In this document: positions 59,488-64,000 of the stretch, piece by piece
How positions within the stretch are numbered: position 1 is the first letter of the stretch
Layout of the letters: each line of letters begins with the position of its first letter
Assembly (NCBI RefSeq): GCF_030867095.1
Contig: NC_081824.1
Coordinates: 53,912,882-53,976,881 of the forward strand
Direction: 5' to 3'
Source: Alligator mississippiensis
Taxonomy: Eukaryota > Chordata > Crocodylia > Alligatoridae
DNA length: 64,000 nucleotides
The notes under the pieces: model-generated
Databases searched by the model: none
What the model saw: the letters and a program-made list of their open reading frames with translations, nothing else
Told to the model about the DNA's origin: nothing
Program-made: the position numbers and the translations under genes

Positions 59488-59808
59488 GGCTGTGCGAAGC
59501 TCGGGTCACTGATTCGATTTGAAGGAGATTCGGCCCCATTCAGCAGCCAAATATCCAAATCCAAATCAAATCAGGAGATCCATTAATCTCTCTGAATCGA
59601 ATTGGAATCCTCTGAATCAATTCAGAGAGATTTGACAATTTGGCCTTAGACACAGCTTTATGTGTTTTTTACTATATACCTTGAGGTACCAGGTACAGCT
59701 TATGAATGCTGAGATGATACTGAGAGCATCCCATGGGAGTGGGGGGGGAGGGTCCCCCATGCACTTGGCAGCAGACCCAGAAGTGGACCAGAAGTACTTC
59801 CAGCCCAT
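59488..59808. mobile_element. Unclassified element with TGTGCGAAGCTCGG start
   Basis: The sequence GGGCTGTGCGAAGCTCGGGT followed by repeated GATTCG/GAATC words is a form I recall from sauropsid DNA-transposon relics. A shorter similar start (GGGTGTGCTAAGTGGGCC) occurs near 56230. The right end merges into the next CR1. Confidence 0.4.
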
Positions 59809-61588
59809 TTCATAGATTTCATAGATGTTAGGGCTGGAAGGGACCTTGAAGATCATGAAGTCCAGTCCTTTGCCCCAGGGGCAAGAAGTCAGCTGGGGTC
59901 AAAGGATCTCAGCGAGGTAAGCATCCAAACGCTTCTTGAATGAGTCCAGAGTAGGTACCTGCACCACCTCTGGAGGGAGTCTATTCCAGGTCTTGGGGGC
60001 TCGGGCAGTAAAGAAAAATGTCTTTATGTCCAGCCTAAAATAGCCTTGGAGGAATTTATGACTGTTGGTCCTTGTTGTTCCTTGGGGTGCTCTGGTGAAC
60101 AGATGTTCTCCCAGATCCTGATGTACACCCCTTATATACTTATATACTTATAAGCAGCCACCAGATCCCCACTAAACCTGAGCTTTTCCACAGCTCTCAG
60201 CCTCTCTTCATAAGGCCTATTCTCTTGCCCTCTGATCATGCACGTGGCTCTCCTCTGAACTCTCTCAAGCTTCTCAACATCCTTCTAAAATTGCAGAGAC
60301 CAGAATAGGATGCAGTACTACAGCTGTGGCCTCAGCAAGGCCAAGTACAGTGGGAGGATGACATCCTGAAATTTACTTGAGAAGCATCTATGGATGCAAG
60401 CCAGTGTTTTGTTTGCTTTGCCAGCTGCAACAGTGCATTGGTGGTTCATGATCATCTTGTGGTCAATCATGACCCCCAAGTCTCTTTCAGCTGTAGTGCT
60501 AGTGAGCGTAGCACTGCCGAGCCTATAACCATGCTGAAGGTATTTTTCCCGAGGTGGAGTACCTTACATTTATCTATATTAAAAGTCATCAGGTTACTTA
60601 CTGACACGCACTTACTAAGTTTATCCATGTCAGCCTGGATCACTTGCCTGTCCTCAGGTGTGGATGTTATGCCCTAAACTTTAGTATCATCAGCGAACTT
60701 AGGCAGCGCACTTCTGACACCAATGTCCACATCATTGATAAATATTTTAAAAAGAACTAGTCCAAGGACAGAGCCTTGGGGGATGCCACTGGTCACGGAG
60801 TGCCATGATGATTCGCTACCATTGACCACTACTCTCTGGGTCCGACCTCGGAGCCAATTACCCAGCTATCGGACTGTGGTGAAGCCTAGGCCACAGTTGG
60901 CCAATTTTTCCATGAGGAAGCCATGGGACACAAGATCAAAAACTTTTTTAAAGTCCAGATAGATGACATCAATCTCTTCTCCCTTGTCCAGGTGATATGT
61001 CACCTGTTCACAGAAGGAGATGAGATTGGTCAGGCAAGACCTACCTGCAACAAACCCATGCTGGCTATTCCTCTGGATGTTGCCTTCGGCCAGCTTATCC
61101 AGAAGGGTCTCCTTGATAATTTTCCCCAAAATCTTACTGGGAATTGAGGTCAAGCTGATTGACCTGTAATTCCTGGGATCAACTTTCCGCCCTTTCTTGA
61201 AGATGGGTACCACATTGGCCTTCTTCCAGTCTTCAGGTACTTCAACTGAGCGCCATGAATTTTTGAATATTTTTGCCAATGGTAGGGCTATGACGCCTGC
61301 CAAATCCTTGAGTACTCTAGGGTGTAATCTGCCAGGACCAGCTGACTTAAAGGTGCCCAGCCTCTCAAGGTGACCCTTTACTAAATCAACACTGATGCTG
61401 GGTATAAATACAGCCTCCCCCTGGCCATCCCACATCTTGCTAGGCAGGGCGGTCCCATTGGACTGATGAAAGACTGACGCAAAGTACTCATTGAGCAGAT
61501 TGGCCTTTTCCTGCATGTCGGTTATCAGCTGTCCCATTTGGTTCAGCAGGGGTCCCAGGGGTCCAATGTTACCCAATGTTACCCAATC
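59809..61588 (-). mobile_element. CR1 LINE, minus strand, reverse-transcriptase half
   Basis: The 3' tail ATCTATGAAATCTATGAAAT is at 59828-59809 on the minus strand. The frame upstream (61588-60866) encodes LGTFKSAGPGRLHPRVLK, ANVVPIFKKGRKVDPRNYRS and GFVAGRSCLTNL of the CR1 reverse transcriptase. IPQGSVLGP and FADDTKV follow further along with an in-frame stop after the DD motif. The 5' end is truncated at a GGTAACAT-repeat junction near 61570-61588. The divergence is intermediate. Confidence 0.85.
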
Positions 61589-61690
61589 TACTGTGCAGTA
61601 ATTGCTGCGCACATGTAGATGGTGATCCTTTACTGTAAATTAGCTTAGTCTAACGCACAGTAAAGTGCATGTGTACACATACTCACTGTG
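61588..61690. mobile_element. Palindromic MITE half
   Basis: CTACTGTGCAGTAATTGCTG at the start, then TTTACTGTAAATTAGC, then CACAGTAAAGTGCATGTGTA near the end. It is a member of the 4025 family that abuts the CR1 5' end, so the CR1 probably inserted in or next to it. Confidence 0.5.
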
Positions 61691-62369
61691 ACCTACAAGA
61701 AGGCAGATTTAAAGTTCTAATGACCTCTGAAATGCTGAATATCTATGAATTCTGTGTTGCAGTCAATACTTCCTCATTAGTAGTGACCAAACTACCAGAA
61801 TTAAAAATAAATGAGAAATGATCAAAAAATCTGCCTTGGGAAAAGACACATATGGGGAGAGAAAATATCTTGGAAAGGTAGCTTTGTTGGTGCAAAGAAT
61901 GAGAATCCTGCAGGATGCTATCTTCAAAGAAGCAGAACTACAAAGTATCTAAATTTCTCTTCTTAAAGGAAAGCATCTGGAGAACCAGAAGCTCAAGGGA
62001 AGTCAGAGAGTAAAATGAAGATATAGCTGCAATTAACAACAGTAACAAAGCTGATACCAACAGTCCAAACAGATCATTTGTTTGCTTAAATAGCAGTAAC
62101 AATATGGAACATATTAACAATACCATTTACACATCCAGCACCAGGTGTAACATTTAGGACTGAAAAAAATGTATAGCAACCAAACAAAAAGAGAGAGAGA
62201 GAAGAAGACTTTGCTGATTAGAAAGGGGTATCCATAAATAGAGTTAGAGCAATAGGAAAATGTAACAGCAATGGTGACCAAATAGCAGCTTTTGCTATAA
62301 ATATATAACTGACACTTAGGGAAGAATCCCATTTCACTTTATATACCCAAATGTTAGTTACCTATCTAC
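61691..62369. other. DNA upstream of LGSN exon, nothing recognised
   Basis: AT-rich, with a short GA run near 62190-62202. I looked on the minus strand for an initiator exon of lengsin and found none. Confidence 0.5.
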
Positions 62370-63280
62370 ATGACCACCAGGCAACAGATTAAGCCTTATC
62401 CAATCCCATCTCTGGCCTTCCAGTCTTCAACTTTTAGAGCTGCAAGTTATCCTCCCCTGACCCCCAAACATAGACACATCATCTTTCCTGGCAGCCATGA
62501 GTCTTCTGTTGCCAGTGCAAGCAAGGAGGTCGGAGCAGTACGTGTCCCTAAACCACCTCCCCTAACTCCAGAAATAGGCACCAGCAGCACAATGACAGTC
62601 TCCTCCACCCCAATTTCATCTCCCAGCATGATCCTCCACCTGCCAGAGGAGGAGCTGGATCTGGAACCAGGGGACCTGAGCACCCTAGCTATAGAAATTC
62701 TGGGGACTGAGGGGGAATCTGAGTTTGTGCTCCATACCCCTCAAAGTTCCCCTAGAGCCATGTCTCCTTGTCAGAAAGGCACCTCAGAGGAGGTTGTGGA
62801 GGCAAGTGGCTCAGCTGAGTCAGCTCCTCCTGTTGTTGTGTCTCTGCCTGCTGAGGAGGGGGATAAGGCAGGATCCCCACCCTCAACCCAGAAGTGGGGG
62901 AGTAGTGTAGTGTGGAATTATTTTGAGGTGGCAGATGATCTCAAGTATGCTATCTGCCAGCACTGCCAAAGGCAGATCAGCCGGGGCAAGGAGGTGAAAC
63001 ACACTTCACCACCACGGCAATGCTGTTGCATCTGAGGAGGCAGCACTCCCTTACCCTTCTTCCTACTCAGCCTGGCACCAGTGACAGTGTGCCCAAAGGG
63101 AAGTCCCCTGCTTCCTTCAAAGCCCCTGTCCCCCCCAAGCACAGGCAAGCCACCCTGGAGCGGTAGGGGAAATCCACAGACAAACGGGGGTATGTTGCAA
63201 GGGCAAGTGAGATCACCCAGAGCATTGGGGTGATGCTTGCTGTCAATGGACAGTCCTTCTCCTTAGTTTAGAGGCCAGGG
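62370..63280 (+). pseudogene. BED-finger hAT transposase relic (N-terminal part)
   Basis: An open frame of 221 codons (62370-63035) has a proline- and glutamate-rich N-terminal region followed by a BED zinc finger: SSVVWNYFEVADDLKYA then CQHCQRQISRGKEV. A frame change near 62995 moves the rest of the finger, THFTTTAMLLHLRRQH, into the next frame. Further on, KRGYVARASEITQSIGVMLA then VNGQSFSLV (about 63180-63270) is the start of the hAT transposase core. There an in-frame TAG and a CR1 insertion end it. This is a plain DNA transposon relic, domesticated or not. The frame change and missing catalytic part argue against function. Confidence 0.75.
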
Positions 63281-64000
63281 TTCATAGATTTCATAGATTT
63301 TAGGGTCAGAAGGGACCTATTAGATCATTGAGTCTGACCCTCTCCCCTGGGCAGGAAAGAGTGCTGGGGTCAGATGACCCCAGCCAAGTGTTTGTCCAAT
63401 CTCCTCTTAAATACCTCCAAGGAAGAGGACAGCACCACCCCCTTGGAAGCATATTCCACATTTTGGCAACCCTCACTGTAAAGAATTTTTTCCCTGATGT
63501 TCACTCTAAATTTGTTCTCCTTCAGTTTGTGGCCATTATTTCTAGTTACCCCTATGGGTGCCCTGGTAAATATTGTATCCCCTATTTCCTGCTGTCCCCC
63601 TTTCCCCCTGATGAATTTCTAGATGGCCACAAGATCACCTTTCAGCCTTCTTGTGGAGGCTGAAGAGATTCAGATCCCTCAATGGTCCTCGTAGGGTTTT
63701 TTCTGTAAGCCTTTAACCAGACAGGTGGCCCTCCTCTGAACCCTTTCCAGGTTATCTACATCCCTCCTGAAGTATGGAACTCAAAACTGGACACAGTACT
63801 CCAGCTGCGGCCTAACCAATGCTGCATAGAGGGGAAGTATCACTTCCCTAGACCTTTTTGTGATGCACCTACTTATGCAAGAAAGAGTGTGGTTAGCTTT
63901 ACTTATTACTTCATCACCTGGTGACTCATGTTCATTTTGCAGTCAACTTTAACTTTGAGATCCCTTTCCACAGTTGTGCTACTTAGAATGGTATTTCCCA
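63281..64000 (-). mobile_element. CR1 LINE, minus strand, running off the window
   Basis: The 3' tail (AAATCTATGAAATCTATGAA on the minus strand, at 63300-63281) is followed by GGGTCAGACTCAATGATCTA, then ORF2 C-terminal sequence with AVWPTLCSI-type and EYCVQF-type blocks near 63790-63840. The copy continues past the right edge. Confidence 0.8.

Noticed and set aside
1-64000. CRISPR arrays, operons, rRNA or intact tRNA genes
   Set aside because: None seen. The composition, introns and repeat types are those of vertebrate nuclear DNA, and the two tRNA-like pieces lack a complete fold.

Overview
The window looks like nuclear DNA of a sauropsid vertebrate, most likely a crocodilian or possibly a turtle. 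It has about 64 kb with very little coding sequence. CR1 LINEs ending in the typical TCTATGATTCTATGA tails are frequent. There are also non-autonomous DNA transposons, a Penelope-like element and old LTR elements. The only host gene is spliced with vertebrate signals and encodes lengsin (LGSN). The organism is inferred from these traits, not proven.

LGSN lies on the minus strand. I place three coding exons: the last exon with the stop codon at 35733-36932, an internal exon at 38645-38859, and a long upstream exon at 57130-58138. Splice phases fit throughout (phase 1 across the roughly 18 kb intron, phase 0 across the 1.7 kb intron). The two downstream exons encode the class I glutamine-synthetase fold of the vertebrate lens protein lengsin, with active-site positions changed as known for this enzyme-dead family. 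The long upstream exon encodes about 336 mostly polar residues with no clear domain. It would make the N-terminal region much longer than in human lengsin. The initiator exon was not found and is probably beyond the right edge.

Layout: 1-3069 is AT-rich intergenic DNA. From 3.07 to 9.3 kb there is a dense block: an LTR with a tRNA-Ser-type primer site, a palindromic MITE-like element, a broken Gypsy copy, and a long CR1 that contains a nested LTR-like insertion. From 13.05 to 14.74 kb lies a Penelope-like fragment split by a hAT MITE. A solo LTR of the first LTR family is at 21.2-21.9 kb. From 23 to 35 kb there are several MITE families with recognisable terminal inverted repeats and target duplications, plus an alternating palindrome array at 33.3-33.7 kb. 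LGSN intron 1 (38.9-57.1 kb) holds CR1 pieces, a cluster of four short repeats, a 1.7 kb GC-rich tandem repeat and a decayed hAT transposase split by two smaller elements. Right of the upstream LGSN exon are two further CR1 copies on the minus strand, an older CR1-like LINE on the plus strand and a BED-finger hAT transposase relic.

No RNA gene, CRISPR array or bacterial-type operon is visible. All repeat family assignments were made by eye from motifs and remembered consensus sequences, and element edges are approximate unless a target-site duplication is given.
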